A stretch of DNA of 64,000 bases from Codonopsis lanceolata (GCA_013146195.2 CM028378.1:87168295-87232294); one strand, 5' to 3'; positions 1 through 12,236 are shown, counted from the stretch's first letter. Made by a program: numbers and translations. Notes: generated by a model from the letters alone, not told the origin.

Positions 1-1933
1 ACTTGATTACTTTCTTTGGAATCTGCATCAATGATATTGATCCTTTTCTTGTCTTCGGTACCCAACTTCAGAGCATCATACAATTTTTCCATCTGCTTCT
101 CCTTCCGTGCCGCAATCTGATGAGTCTGGGTATCTGAAACCCTGAACAAACAATTCAAACAGATAATTAGAAGGATACAATAGGAGAACAAGGAAAACAT
201 GGTTCAACCAGTAGAACCTCAAACACGTGATAGGATATATTAAAAGACATAACGAACATGTTCAGATCACTTTCATAAAGCTCCAATGTTGGTTAGTTTC
301 AACAGCTTTCACTAAAACAAATTACAGCCAACCAAGCTAAATTTCATCCCAACTCCTCATGCACACACTCACCCAACTTTATTCCATCTTCGTAACCATA
401 AACAAATCAACATATTCCCAATTTCTCCCTCACCAAACAATACAGCACATACCAATAAAACCAAAAAACCACTAATAAATAAGGAGATTTACACTTTCAT
501 ATTACCAGTAACAATAAAAGAGAGAACAGCCTTTCAAAGTATAAAAATATTACTCCCTCCGTTTTCAAATAATTGTCCTCTCTTTTTTTGTCATTTCCAA
601 AATAATTGTCTTTCTTTCAGAACTTTCCTTTTTTAGGAAAACACCTTTACCACTTTACCCATACTTTTTTTACCTACTTTAATTATGACCACATAGACAA
701 GGGCATTAAAGGAAATCAAACATTGCACCAATATTTATAATAAAGTTAATTATTTTTTCTTAAACGGTGTGTCGAGTCAAAGAGGACAATAATTTAGAAA
801 CGGAGGGAGTAACACCTAACACACCAAAAGCAACTATAAAAATAACCGCACAGAAAAGCATAATAACATTAATGCCACCATGTATCTCAATTATAATGTC
901 AAAATGGCCAAAGAATGATCTCATGAAACAAATTAATTAAACAAAAACAAAAACTAGCATCATCTATACTTGAAATGATAAAGATAATCCATTTATAATA
1001 ATGAATACAATTCCCAAGACACAATGAAAACATTCTGGAAACCACACATGAACATGATTCATTCATATTGGTCAAACAATTATGTCCCCAAGAAAAAAGA
1101 AATTTAATAATATTGAACTAGCTTCATCTACGCTTGCAATGATTACAAATGATTGATTTATAATACATAATTCAATTCCCAAAATACACTAGTAACATAC
1201 TGGAAACCACACGCACACACGATACATAATTGGCCAAACAATTCAACTCAACCCAGCCCTAGTACCAATTAGGTGAGATCGGCTACACAAATCATTTTTT
1301 TGTCATTCAGTTTAATACAATGCAAGGTCATACACAAGCCACGCTCATTCATATCCATCTTTATTAGGCTTCTCGACCTCTATCCTCGTTGTCAAAATTG
1401 ATACTACCATTGTATGGTCCAAACCATCTTAAGAAATTTTCTAGGAAACTTTACCATCTCACTTGTCTCTAACAAGATTAAGCAGCATATACTTGAAATG
1501 ATAAAAAAAACAATCAATTCATAATAAGTGATGCAATTCCGTAAACACACACAGAAGTAGGTGAAACAGTTTACTTGGCATCAGAATGCAGCACAATTGC
1601 ACCGGCACTACCAGCATCTTCCGAGGCTAAAGCGGCCTCCAAAGACTTCCGAGCCTCATCTAGCTTCTCAGCGATCTCTGACTCTGTGTAACCCTGATCA
1701 GTAAGCTTGTCTTCAAGGACAACAAGCTTGAGCTGAATCTGACGCTTGCGATCGTGATCTAGTATGTCCTTGTTGGGCTTCCTGGAAACTCCGGCAATGC
1801 CCTGACCGGACTCAAACCCACCACCGCTAGGATTTTGTTGGTTGGTCTTCGGCCTGACGAAGAACTTGTTGCTCTGGATGTATCCGTTCGTTCCTGATCC
1901 CCTTGGGGTCTGTAATCCAATTCCGTTGTACAT
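1..1933 (-). CDS. CWC21: cwf21-domain pre-mRNA splicing factor (CWC21/SRRM2-like), copy A, partial
   Basis: Exon 1 is 1575-1933 with its ATG at 1933. It opens MYNGIGLQTPRGSGTNGY and carries the cwf21 helical pair (around ILDHDRKRQIQLKL and LEDKLTDQGYTESEIAEKL). The donor is AA|GTAAAC at 1574 and the acceptor TTCAG at 142. The intron of 1433 nt contains a Stowaway MITE. Exon 2 (141 down to 1 and beyond) continues in frame as VSDTQTHQIAARKEKQME and leaves the window. Known for the family: CWC21/SRRM2 proteins are spliceosome components that contact Prp8 and Snu114 in the nucleus. The visible exons have no breaks. Whether the 3' part exists cannot be seen here. Confidence 0.82.
553..809. mobile_element. 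Stowaway-type MITE in intron 1 of copy A
   Basis: The terminal inverted repeat begins CTCCCTCCGTTTT and ends in the reverse complement GAAACGGAGGGAG. It is flanked by TA on both sides (551-552 and 810-811). It is 257 bp with no coding capacity. The termini and the TA duplication are those of Tc1/mariner-derived Stowaway MITEs. The same insertion is in copy B, so it predates the duplication. Confidence 0.9.
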
Positions 1934-2782
1934 TTCTGACGTTTCTTCTTCTTTAGGCTGAGATTTGAACGAGGATTGAAACGAATTTTATCCAAAGGAG
2001 ATGGATTTGCCCGTTTTTTTACCCTAACCCTAAGATTCTGTGAGGAGGGCGATAAAATTGATCGAGAGAAAATATCCTAGGCCTGGACCCCGTTTTCTTC
2101 GGGGTTGCGCTATATAGAACCTCCGAAATGAGGTTACGTAATCGAATAGGGTTATTCACAAGTCAGATTTAATTCTACGGCTGTTATTTATATATATAGG
2201 TACCCTTCTTTTTAGGTTTCCTTATATCGTTAGGATCAAGTTTCTTATAAAAAAAAGTTGTTACTTATTTGGGTAACCTCCTTAGAATTAGGTTTTCTTA
2301 TAAAACAGCTGTTATTTATTCGGATAACCTTTTTTTCTGGGTTTCCTTATATTATTAGAATTAGGTTTCCTTATAAAACAACTAGGTAATTGACTAGAGC
2401 TATTCAGTGGTTGAGATTAAATTATCCTTAAAAATTTAACGATTGAGATTCACCTCATATTCACATGTGCGAGTAATTATCTATTTTTAACTGTCAATAT
2501 TTTCTTTTTCTATTACAAGTCACTTCCTATAATTAATATTATGAGTAGTTACTTTTTTTTTTTCCTATGTTTGATCTTCGCATTACAAAGTCACACCCTG
2601 CAATTAATCTTCTGATGTAACCTCTTATAAAACATCAATCTATCAGCTATCACTTGAAGCAATGTACCTCTCAAATATAACATTTAAAAAAAAAATCGTA
2701 CCTTCTATTTTGGCATTATCATTTCAATTGACGAAATCAGATATACTAGCACCGTGTCATAGGCACGGACATAAAGATTTAG
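1934..2782 (-). promoter_or_regulatory. Upstream region and 5' UTR of the copy A splicing-factor gene
   Basis: This stretch lies upstream of the ATG at 1933. It begins with a purine- and CT-rich leader (1934-2060) and becomes AT-rich. Copy A has short insertions near 1943 and 1980 that copy B lacks, so the two 5' UTRs differ although the coding exons are the same. A degenerate Helitron-like 3' end (CCGTGTC-ATA-GGCACGG hairpin then TTTAGT) closes the region at about 2748-2782. I see no gene here. Confidence 0.4.
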
Positions 2783-4019
2783 TCTATATTATAAAAGAGA
2801 TCAGGGGCTAACTGGCGGCTTAGATCGAATTGTTTTAAATATAACTGGCGGTCCAGATTAATTCTTAAATATGTGAATTACATATAAACCTCTCAGTTAT
2901 GAGTTTTGTTTGAATTATCTCCCTCTACAACCAATAAATATGTAATAACCCCTCAGTTATGGTTTTTTTTTTTTTTGAATTATCCTGACCACAACCAATT
3001 ACAGTTATATGAATGCTTTCCTCTAATACATTTTTTAACCACATCCTTCTGTTTGAGTTGATGAGGTGGTTATTTATAATTTATTCTGAGCATCCATTTG
3101 TGCCGTTTGGTAGTCAGGATTAAGGTCAGATAGGATTAATAAGTCGAGTTGTCTGATGTTTAGTACACAATAGGTGGTCGGGACTAATAGCACGAGTTAT
3201 CCGGATAAAGTCATTATCCCCTCACTATTAATACCAAGAGAGAGGGTGGTATTATTAGCGCCCTCACTAAAAAAAAATTGGGATTAACATTTGTAATATC
3301 AAAACTACCCCCGATATACAAGTGAGGATTAATAGCGAGGGTACTAATAGTGCTTGGATTAATAATATTGTTTATCCTTGTCCGACTACCAAACAACCCC
3401 AATGAGTTGTTTTAAATTTTTAATGAGATATTTGTTTGTAAGTTTTGTAATTAATTTTTGCAATTTTAAATATTTGTATTTTAATTTTATTATTAATATT
3501 TAGTTTGGGTTTCTTAATTAATTGTTATTGTAATCAATCTCAATTTAATTTTTGTCCGACCTAGATTTATTTTTTAAAAAAACATTTGTTCGTAAGTTTT
3601 GTAATTTTAAATATTTGTATTTTAATTTCTTTCTTTTTTAAAAAAAATGTGTGCTAAGTTTTCCTTAATAGTCTGAAATATTTGTGATTTCAAAATAGTT
3701 TTTTGTTAGTTCACTCAGTCTCATTCAATTTATTTTAAACTTTTTGTTAGCAGGTGTTGTGTAACTATGTTGGTGTATGTAAGAGAGAATGTTTTTGGAT
3801 GCTTAATTATACTCCTTTTGGATGAGTTACAAAATTTTACAGCGAATAAAATGTTTTATTTTTTTAATTTTCGGGAAGTCGTCTTTTTTTTTTGTAATGT
3901 ACATTGATCTAATTCCTACAAAATCTCAAGCATATACTAATTTATTCGCATCATACTCGTTTTATACATTGATCACGTATGTATTGACACCGTGCCATAG
4001 GCACGGGTACGAAATCTAG
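2783..4019 (+). mobile_element. Non-autonomous Helitron-like element, copy A
   Basis: The 5' end reads TCTATATTATAAAAGAG, resembling plant Helitron 5' termini. The 3' end has a perfect 7-bp hairpin CCGTGCC-ATA-GGCACGG, then nine bases, then CTAG followed by T, the expected CTRR terminus. The base before the 5' end is G rather than the usual A, so the 5' boundary is less certain. No Rep/helicase frame is present. A MITE lies inside it. Confidence 0.5.
3101..3400. mobile_element. MITE with GTTTGGTAGTC terminal inverted repeats, copy A
   Basis: The left end reads TGCCGTTTGGTAGTCAGGA and the right end, reversed, GGGGTTGTTTGGTAGTCGGA. Both share the core GTTTGGTAGTC. The interior holds further imperfect inverted repeats around GGATTAATA, so the whole 300 bp could fold. 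No target duplication was clear and the superfamily is not assigned. The same element is in copy B at 13359-13657. Confidence 0.55.
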
Positions 4020-4044
4020 TCCTATAAATTTTAAAAAAATAATA

Positions 4045-4302
4045 CTCCATCCGTCCCTAAATTATCGTCCTCCTTTCCTTTTTCGTCCGTCCCAAAATAA
4101 TTGTTCAGTTTAAAACTTACCTTTTTAGAACATCAATTTTACCACTTTACCCTTACTTTTTCACCCTATTTTAGTTATGGACCACATACATATGCGCTTT
4201 AAAGGAAACTACACATTAAACCAATATAAATAATTAAGTCAATTGTTTTTTCTTAAATTGTGTGTCAGGTCAACTAGGACGATTATTTAGGGACGGAGGG
4301 AG
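4045..4302. mobile_element. Stowaway-type MITE upstream of copy A
   Basis: The ends are CTCCATCCGTCCCTAAATTA on the left and a matching inverted TTTAGGGACGGAGGGAG on the right. It is 258 bp and preceded by TA. The right flank is TTA rather than a clean TA. It is a different member from the one at 553-809 and is shared with copy B. Confidence 0.85.
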
Positions 4303-5212
4303 TTATATGATAAATTTTGGAATACTTTTTATATACAATAATTTGAGTTTAACATGTACGACTATTGCAATTATAAATATCACATAGTAACTCTAGACAA
4401 AGCTACATATAACTGATGATAATCAAAAACATGTTTTCAAATGTAGTCTTATATTAGACAATGACTTACTATGGTTTTTATTCATATATATTGCGTAAGA
4501 CATAATCAACAAAAAAAAATATTTTATTTGGAATTTGAAAGAAATTTTATGATCAAATAGTATCAGTGACATTTTTTGAATCAAAAAAATACCACCAGAA
4601 TTGCCCTTTGAAATAACTCAACCTTCTAAAATATGGTTTCTCAGTCTTATAACAATTAATCTTGTATCATTGCATAACTCAAGTGAATAGAGTATGTTAC
4701 GAAACAACATTATTTGAGTTCCAACTTTCAAATTTAACTCACGGTTTGAGATTTCAGTATATGTAATTTAATTGAAATATTCACGAGTATGTATCGTTCA
4801 AATTTAACTCACAGTTTGAGATTTTCAGAATATGTACTGTTCATTGATATGATGTAATTAAAAAAAATGCATCTTCATTTTTATATAACTATTTAATTGA
4901 AACAATAAAAAAAAACATGTACCTCTTTTAACAACATAACTTATATATTGCATTTCAATTTTCAATTACATAAAGAATTACCAAAAAAAAAAAAAAGGAG
5001 AAGAGAAAATGTCAATCTAATTTGAACATGACATAAAGTTCTCGATATTTTTATTTATTTGTAATAGACCATCATAAAATGTTTTTTTTTGTTTAGTTTA
5101 TTGAGTTTTGTCTTCTTTTCAGTTATGTAGTGTGCATTCATCTGATATTTATAAAATCTCAAGCATATATCAATTCATTTGCATACTGTCTGTTTCATAC
5201 ATTGAATAAGTT

Positions 5213-5254
5213 CCATACTGACATTATGTCATAAGCACGGACACGAAATCTAGT
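5213..5254 (+). mobile_element. Second, degenerate Helitron-like 3' terminus
   Basis: The stretch ends ...GCACGGACACGAAATCTAGT, like the terminus at 3986-4020. About 130 bp before it (from about 5120) also aligns with the 130 bp before 3986, including shared AAATCTCAAGCATATA. The hairpin is eroded. It is probably a decayed relative of the element at 2783-4019. Its 5' end was not found. Confidence 0.4.
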
Positions 5255-7561
5255 GATAATTTAAACTAAGACGGACCCAAACTAAAAAAACAAACAAAGT
5301 CAGGCCCATATGAATATTTTTTATTTGTTTTTTGTTTTAAATATTATAGAACTGTATTTCAAGATCTATTAAAAGCAATCCTAATTATTTTTATTTATCT
5401 ATTTTTTATTTATGATAATACTAAGCTATTCAATATTTTTGAATAAATACAATTTTTACGAATTATTTTTATATATTGATTTTGTTTGTAAGTAGTTATA
5501 TGTACATGAATTTTGTTTGATTTATGAATAGCTTGTCTAGAAATTTGACTTCTACTTTATTTTTGTGTAATATTTAATAGTTATATGGCTTTGGTATGCA
5601 ATTAGTTATATGTCATTTTTGAATTTAATTCTCCAAATAAAAAAGTAAACTCAATTGGAATAGTTTCTGTCAACATGATTAAATGACATTACTGATCAAA
5701 TACAATTTCAAAAATAAAATAAAATTGACATAAACAGAACATAAGTGATTCCATTTTTGAAAAGTGAGTTTTTGCAGAAAATTTCTAAAATTTATGCATT
5801 TTTGTTTTTATATACACTACAACACAATCGTGTAATGCACGGTTCAATATTGATATAAATAAAACAATATAAAATTTTAATAATAAACATATAACTGAAT
5901 AATTATATGAAAATCACAAGTTCAATATGCATATAAAACAAATTATAGAAAATTATGTTAATAAAAACAATAACTTTTTAACATATCTTTAAATTGATAT
6001 CGAAGTGACATGTCCTTGACCAAAACAGTTTACTTTGTACAGTAAAAATTAAAGTTAATCATAGAAAATTATAATCAAAGCATTTGTGTGATGAACGAAA
6101 CATATATTCATATCAATACAATAGTTAAAACTTTAGTGCTAATAAAATAAACAAATGATTGCAACATAAAGATTATGAGTTCGATGTGTAAAATTGAAAT
6201 TGAATATCATAATTTTATAACATTAAAATTAAGATTATTTTGTTTGGCTCCCATCTAGAGTTCAATTAAAAATCTAAACGTATAAGCAAATTAATAGAAA
6301 TAAAAAAATTTAATGAAAATCAAGAGTCTTTAGGTTAAAAAATGTTTTACCTTTGGAGAAAAAAAATCAATTTATAGAATAAAAATATTAAGAATTTCAG
6401 TTCAATTTAAATTCTAATTTTTTTTTTGATATAAACAATAAAATTTATATTGAAACCCACAATTTCAATTCTAAACAATGGAATTGACATCGAAAAAATT
6501 AAAACGATCGATGGATAGACATCGGAAAATTTGGTTTAAACCGTGTTATGGATAACTTTTGGACCGCGATCCGGTAAACACTCATAGAGCCACATTGTTT
6601 TAGTTGATAAATATAAACAAAAAGACCCTAGTTTCACCACACATTGAAATTCTTTTTTACACATTTTTTGCAGCGATGGCCAACCCCAAGGTTATCACCT
6701 AAATAATATCCGACAACGGAAGCTATGACCACCGACTTACCAGAAACTTATTGGTATGTTCATATTTCCAAAAATATTTCAAAAACTCTATTTAACTTCG
6801 TTTATTAATTTTAATTCGTGATTTAGTTCAACTAACAAACAAATTCGATCTGAATGTTGATTAATTTCATCATCAGTACTTTTTTATATCTGAATTTTTT
6901 AACATGTATAAGTAACTAAAAAATCAGAAATTATCGGGTTTTCATTTTTTACATGTAGCTAGTTGTCTCAAAAAATGGGTCCTATCTCGATTTATATATT
7001 TTCTTACAATAATACTTTTGGTTATGATGAAATTGAGAAAAAAAAATTGTCAGATCTTGGTATTATTATTAATTAATTGTCTGTGAATTAGTTTTACTTT
7101 AAAGTGTATGTATATGATTTAGTTTCAAAATCGTTGTTTTATTCCATCTTTATTTTTCCTAGCATGGATATTGATGCAAATAAATTGACAAAAAAAAAAA
7201 CTTAGTTTTGTTATCTCTCATGTTTCTACTATGCATATTTTTCTTAATATACTAAATAAGAATGTAAAGAGGCTTTGAAATCATTTATCCAATTAACCAT
7301 AATAATGACATTCTCAGTTTGTAATTTCCAATGCAAAAAGTGGCTTATATACAAATTAGAAGTGTTTCTAAATTTAGAAAGTCACTTTTGGCGAGAACTT
7401 TCCAAAACTTGTTCACCCCCTTTTATATATGTACATATTATATCCTTTCAGTTGATAAGGAGACCCCCATCTTATTTTTAAAAAACAAATATATATTTAA
7501 AGTTGGTGAGGAGCACTATGATTGTGTCACATCACCACCATTTGATAAATCTTTATTGTAA
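5255..7561. other. AT-rich non-coding remainder of duplicated block, copy A
   Basis: I see no gene here, only AT-rich sequence with many stops in all frames. At 6674 a TTTTTTGCAG acceptor-like string precedes ATGGCCAACCCCAAGG, which stops after eight codons. The corresponding stretch in copy B is interrupted by the hAT element. GTTTTATT at about 7135-7142 is that element's unoccupied target site. Confidence 0.6.
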
Positions 7562-7726
7562 GGGCATCCACAATCGTTCACATTCCCCCACAAATTCTTA
7601 GCTGGGTCCCACTGCCAACTATACATGAAAGAACGCGATGCCACGGAATCTCAATATGGGAAGATGGTGCTGTCAATGTTGCAGTGAATGTTGCAACAAT
7701 GGCAGTAACAAAGTGAACTCAAAGTG
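7562..7726. mobile_element. Edge of a MITE-like repeat at the duplication breakpoint
   Basis: Sequence starting GGGCATCCACAATCG begins exactly where homology to copy B stops. Such GGGCATCCACAAT ends are typical of plant MITEs. GGGTCCCAC also recurs at 7604 and 8642, on either side of the LTR-like block. The opposite end of the element is not visible and may lie in the gap at 9198. Confidence 0.35.
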
Positions 7727-8640
7727 TGTAACAGAAATTTGCAGCGGAAGTTTTATTTTGAGATTTGAAATTTAACACACTTAGTAAGACAGAAAATCAC
7801 AAAAAAAAAAAAAACAATCTACAAGAATCAATCTTGTAGATCAAGCCTCTCAAAACAAACTTTATTAAAAACCAAAAGCGTTTTTTGACACTAAGCAGTT
7901 AACACAAAAATTCTCACAATATAGAATCTTGGAGAATCACAAAACCACATAAACACTAAACCAAACGTGGGAAGAAAGATCCAAAACAAACAAAAAAACA
8001 GCTTCCAAGACCAATAACACAAACTGGAAGCACAAAACAAAGCTTCAGGAAACACAAAGCTGTGTTCCTGAAGTTTTATAGCAGCAGCACCAGCAGGAAT
8101 GCAGAAGGACTTCGTGTATGATTTGTTTGAATTCTCCTCACAGTTTCAACAACACAAAGCTTCTGAATTTAAACTCTCTTAATATGATCTGAATCTCGCT
8201 CAAGCTTTCTCTCAGCGCACTCCTGCTTCTGTATCTCTGCGTACTTCTTCCAGCCTCGACTTCACATCTTTTTATAGGCTGCAAGACTTGTCAACCAAGA
8301 CTCCAAAGAATCCCTGCAACAACACGGCAAGACACCCAAAACCTACTAGGGAAAGAGATTTGTAGCCGAAAATAACACAAGATTACCTTTCTAATTTGAG
8401 AACATTAATAACTAAAAACTTATGCAAAGATTTAATTACTAAAAATATCTCCTAAATCTAACCAGAAAATCCTAATTAAATCTTAACACAAAGATACCAA
8501 ATTAAATCCTATTTTGACCAAGAGAGAGAGGACAAGACAAATTAGGCAATGCCTAAATTACCCTTACAATACATTTTCATAATTTCTCTCTCTTAAGAAT
8601 TTTCTTCTACAATGGTTTTGATTCTTCAACAATTCTTACA
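7727..8640 (-). mobile_element. Solo-LTR-like sequence
   Basis: The 914-bp block begins TGTAACAG and ends TTCTTACA, that is TGTAA...TTACA. On the minus strand it starts TGTAAGAATTGTTGAAG and ends with CTTCCGCTGCAAATTTC then TGTTACA, an arrangement seen in Copia LTRs. It interrupts sequence with the same GGGTCCCAC on both sides. No primer-binding site, polypurine tract, coding domain or clear 5-bp target duplication is present, so a solo LTR is only the best guess. Confidence 0.35.
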
Positions 8641-8713
8641 TGGGTCCCACTACCACATCATTCACTTTATTTACACTACTTTTTATTTTATATTTGCAAA
8701 TAAATTAATTAAT

Positions 8714-8890
8714 ACGTATATGCAATATAAATAAATTAATTCGTTTATAATTTTTATTAATATATTGAATATTCAAATATGTAATATAAATAAATTAATT
8801 TGTTTATAATTTTTATTGATATATTGCATATTCAAATATGCAATATAAATAAATTAATCCGTTTATAATTGTTATTAATATATTGCATAA
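8714..8890. repeat. 59-bp tandem repeat, three units
   Basis: Three units with the core ATATAAATAAATTAAT recur at 59-bp intervals (anchors TGCAATAT at 8721, TGTAATAT at 8780, TGCAATAT at 8839) with a few substitutions. A shorter repeat around ACATAAAAACGT follows at about 8885-8950. The DNA is very AT-rich and non-coding. Confidence 0.85.
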
Positions 8891-9148
8891 AAACGTTAAT
8901 AATTAAAATTACATAAAAACGTGAATAATTCAAATTACTTAAAACATTACATAATTAAAAATAAAATAAAAGGAAAAAGTCATTTTAAAAAATCTTACAA
9001 TTCAAAATTTTCAAAAAAAAAAAAAAAAAGAGCAAATTTTCCCAAATGGCCGACAGCTAGGCCGACAGCGCCAGTCACCCTTCACGCCCCTTAGCCTCGC
9101 GTGTGCCACACGTACTCCTCCTAGCCTTGCGGTGTTGGTCACTCTCAG

Positions 9149-9150
<2 letters not shown>

Positions 9151-9189
<39 letters not shown>
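9151..9189. repeat. (CT)n microsatellite next to a sequence gap
   Basis: About 39 bp of uninterrupted TC repeat ends eight bases before the N run. Both strands of it translate into artefactual Ser-Leu or Arg-Glu repeats, which are not genes. The repeat probably caused the assembly break. Confidence 0.95.
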
Positions 9190-9193
<4 letters not shown>

Positions 9194-9197
9194 GATT

Positions 9198-9297
9198 NNN
9201 NNNNNNNNNNNNNNNNNNNNNNNNNNNNNNNNNNNNNNNNNNNNNNNNNNNNNNNNNNNNNNNNNNNNNNNNNNNNNNNNNNNNNNNNNNNNNNNNN
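9198..9297. other. Assembly gap, 100 N
   Basis: Exactly 100 N, the conventional length for a gap of unknown size. It removes the 3' end of the copy B splicing-factor gene, so gene length and the left duplication breakpoint cannot be read. Confidence 0.99.
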
Positions 9298-12236
9298 AGC
9301 TCCTCTAGTTTCCGGAGAGTGTCCAAACCGTCACCACTTTGAAGACCATGTTTCTCTTTCATCTTATCTTCATTGCCCACTTCATCACGTTTCTTATCTA
9401 GAGTAGTACCATGTCTATCTCTGCCAGTTAAGTCCTCTCCACGACCACTTTGTTTCTTCCCCAAGTACTTACCTCTATCAAGCTTCTCGTGTCTATTATG
9501 ACCAATGTCAATGTCTGAATCACTACTATCGCTTCTTTTACTATCATCATTGTTCTCATCATAAGGATAACGACCCCGTCCTCTCTGACTCTTCCTTACC
9601 TTTTTATCACCATCTGTATCAGATCTCTCATCATCAGTGTCATGCCGCCTTCTTACACCCCTTTCAATTTTCTCTTTTGGTGTTTCGCAGCTTTGTTTGG
9701 ACTATGGTCACTTTCTGGATCATACTTTCCACCACCTGCTTCCCATCTATCATCGCTTATTTTTCTGTGCTCAATTGAAATGGAATCAACTCTATCTGAT
9801 GTGTAGCGCTTTCTCTCCTGACTCCTATTTTTCTCTAATTGCTTTCTTTTATCTTCTTCCACTCTATCAACATCAGCATCATCCTCTGAATCATGTCTCT
9901 TGCTCTTCTCTGGAAGCTTCTTCACCTTTTGGCTTCTACGGGTCAGCCCATGATCAGAACTAGAATCATCTGTGTTATGTCCTTTGCGAGTGCTTTCACG
10001 CTTCTTATCTTTATGAGAATCGGAATCAGAACCAGTATCCGAATCAGTGCTGTCATGTTTTCTTATTTTCTTGTGCTTCCTTGATGATTTTTTACTCCTC
10101 TTCTTTCCAATGCCAACATCAGAATCAGAACCAGAATCTCCATCACTATCATTCTCCTGACTCATTTTCTTATGCTTCTTCCTAGTCTCTTTCGCAGACT
10201 CTCCACTGCTATCGCTATCTGAAGAATCCTCGTCTTCCTTCTTACTTAAGTTCTTCTTGAGAGTAGACCCATCTTCATTCTTCTGACCATTGCTTGGCAA
10301 ATAAACTTGATTACTTTCTTTGGAATCTGCATCAATGATATTGATCCTTTTCTTGTCTTCGGTACCCAACTTCAGAGCATCATACAATTTTTCCATCTGC
10401 TTCTCCTTCCGTGCCGCAATCTGATGAGTCTGGGTATCTGAAACCCTGAACAAACAATTCAAACAGATAATTAGAAGGATACAATAGGAGAACAAGGAAA
10501 ACATGGTTCAACCAGTAGAACCTCAAACACATGATAGGATATATTAAAAGACATAACGAACATGTTCAGATCACTTTCATAAAGCTCCAATGTTGGTTAG
10601 TTTCAACAGCTTTCACTAAAACAAATTACAGCCAACCAAGCTAAATTTCATCCCAACTCCTCATGCACACACTCACCCAACTTTATTCCATCTTCGTAAC
10701 CATAAACAAATCAACATATTCCCAATTTCTCCCTCACCAAACAATACAGCACATACCAATAAAACCAAAAAACCACTAATAAATAAGGAGATTTACACTT
10801 TCATATTACCAGTAACAATAAAAGAGAGAACAGCCTTTCAAAGTATAAAAATATTACTCCCTCCGTTTTCAAATAATTGTCCTCTCTTTTTTTTGTCATT
10901 TCCAAAATAATTGTCTTTCTTTCAGAACTTTCCTTTTTAGGAAAACACCTTTACCACTTTACCCATACTTTTTTTACCTACTTTAATTATGACCACATAG
11001 ACAAGGGCATTAAAGGAAACCAAACATTACACCAATATTTATAATAAAGTCAATTATTTTTTCTTAAACGGTGTGTCGAGTCAAAGAGGACAATAATTTA
11101 GAAACGGAGGGAGTAACACCTAACACACCAAAAGCAACTATAAAAATAACCGCACAGAAAAGCATAATAACATTAATGCCACCATGTATCTCAATTATAA
11201 TGTCAAAATGGCCAAAGAATGATCTCATGAAACAAATTAATTAAACAAAAACAAAAACTAGCATCATCTATACTTGAAATGATAAAGATAATCCATTTAT
11301 AATAATGAATACAATTCCCAAGACACAATGAAAACATTCTGGAAACCACACATGAACATGATTCATTCATATTGGTCAAACAATTATGTCCCCAAGAAAA
11401 AAGAAATTTAATAATATTGAACTAGCTTCATCTACGCTTGCAATGATTACAAATGATTGATTTATAATACATAATTCAATTCCCAAAATACACTAGTAAC
11501 ATACTGGAAACCACACGCACACACGATACATAATTGGCCAAACAATTCAACTCAACCCAGCCCTAGTACCGATTACTTGAGATCGGCTACACAAATCATT
11601 TTTTTGTCATTCAGTTTAATACAATGCAAGGTCATACACAAGCCACGCTCATTCATATCCATCTTTATTAGGCTTCTCGACCTCTATCCTCGTTGTCAAA
11701 ATTGATACTACCATTGTATGGTCCAAACCATCTTAAGAAATTTTCTAGGAAACTTTACCATCTCACTTGTCTCTAACAAGATTAAGCAGCATATACTTGA
11801 AATGATAAAAAAACAATCAATTCATAATAAGTGATGCAATTCCGTAAACACACACAGAAGTAGGTGAAACAGTTTACTTGGCATCAGAATGCAGCACAAT
11901 TGCACCGGCACTACCAGCATCTTCCGAGGCTAAAGCGGCCTCCAAAGACTTCCGAGCCTCATCTAGCTTCTCAGCGATCTCTGACTCTGTGTAACCCTGA
12001 TCAGTAAGCTTGTCTTCAAGGACAACAAGCTTGAGCTGAATCTGACGCTTGCGATCGTGATCTAGTATGTCCTTGTTGGGCTTCCTGGAAACTCCGGCGA
12101 TGCCCTGACCGGACTCAAACCCACCACCGCTAGGATTTTGTTGGTTGGTCTTCGGCCTGACGAAGAACTTGTTGCTCTGGATGTATCCGTTCGTTCCTGA
12201 TCCCCTTGGGGTCTGTAATCCAATTCCGTTGTACAT
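9298..12236 (-). CDS. CWC21: cwf21-domain pre-mRNA splicing factor (CWC21/SRRM2-like), copy B, frameshifted and 3'-truncated by gap
   Basis: Exon 1 is 11878-12236 (ATG at 12236), identical in protein to copy A, with the cwf21 domain at about residues 55-100. Intron 1 is 10446-11877 and holds the shared Stowaway MITE. Exon 2 runs from 10445 down. After the VSDTQTHQIAARKEKQ segment it becomes a long low-complexity tail rich in Ser, Asp, Lys and Arg, typical of plant SRRM2-like proteins. The frame stops at 9653-9655. The same Ser/Asp/Arg-rich composition continues in another frame (RRHDTDDERSDTDGD) to the gap, so one base seems to be missing, perhaps in the G run at 9658-9661. This is either a real frameshift or an error. 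The 3' end lies in or beyond the gap. Confidence 0.78.
10857..11113. mobile_element. Stowaway-type MITE in intron 1 of copy B
   Basis: This is the same 257-bp element, TIRs (CTCCCTCCGTTTT and its inverse) and TA flanks as at 553-809, in the same intron position. It was inherited through the duplication. Confidence 0.9.

Larger units (their letters stand above)
1..7561. repeat. Segmental duplication, copy A (truncated by window edge)
   Basis: Position 1 onward matches 10304 onward almost base for base, with scattered substitutions and indels of 1-15 bp. The match runs through the splicing-factor exons, intron, upstream region, MITEs and Helitron-like ends. It stops at 7561, where copy A reads into a GGGCATCCACAATCG sequence and copy B (21540) reads into something else. 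The repeats are direct, so this is a tandem duplication with a period of about 10.3 kb. The left breakpoint lies outside the window. Confidence 0.93.

Noticed and set aside
2021..2036. CCCTAACCCTAA, telomere-like
   Set aside because: Only two units, in a 5' leader that differs between duplicates. Not a telomeric array.
6676..6701. ATG after a TTTTTTGCAG acceptor, coding Met-Ala-Asn-Pro-Lys-Val, like the start of plant cyclophilins
   Set aside because: Only six residues match before the frame departs and stops. This is too short to claim a captured gene, and both duplicates have the same stop.
9075..9464. Open frame with Arg-Glu or Ser-Leu repeats across the microsatellite and N run
   Set aside because: It is produced by (CT)n and by translating N. 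Only the part right of the gap belongs to the splicing-factor gene.
10446..10504. Hydrophobic start (MFSLFSYCILL) of the copy B exon 2 frame as a signal peptide
   Set aside because: It is translated intron sequence. The acceptor at 10446-10447 and the in-phase join to exon 1 explain the real N-terminus.
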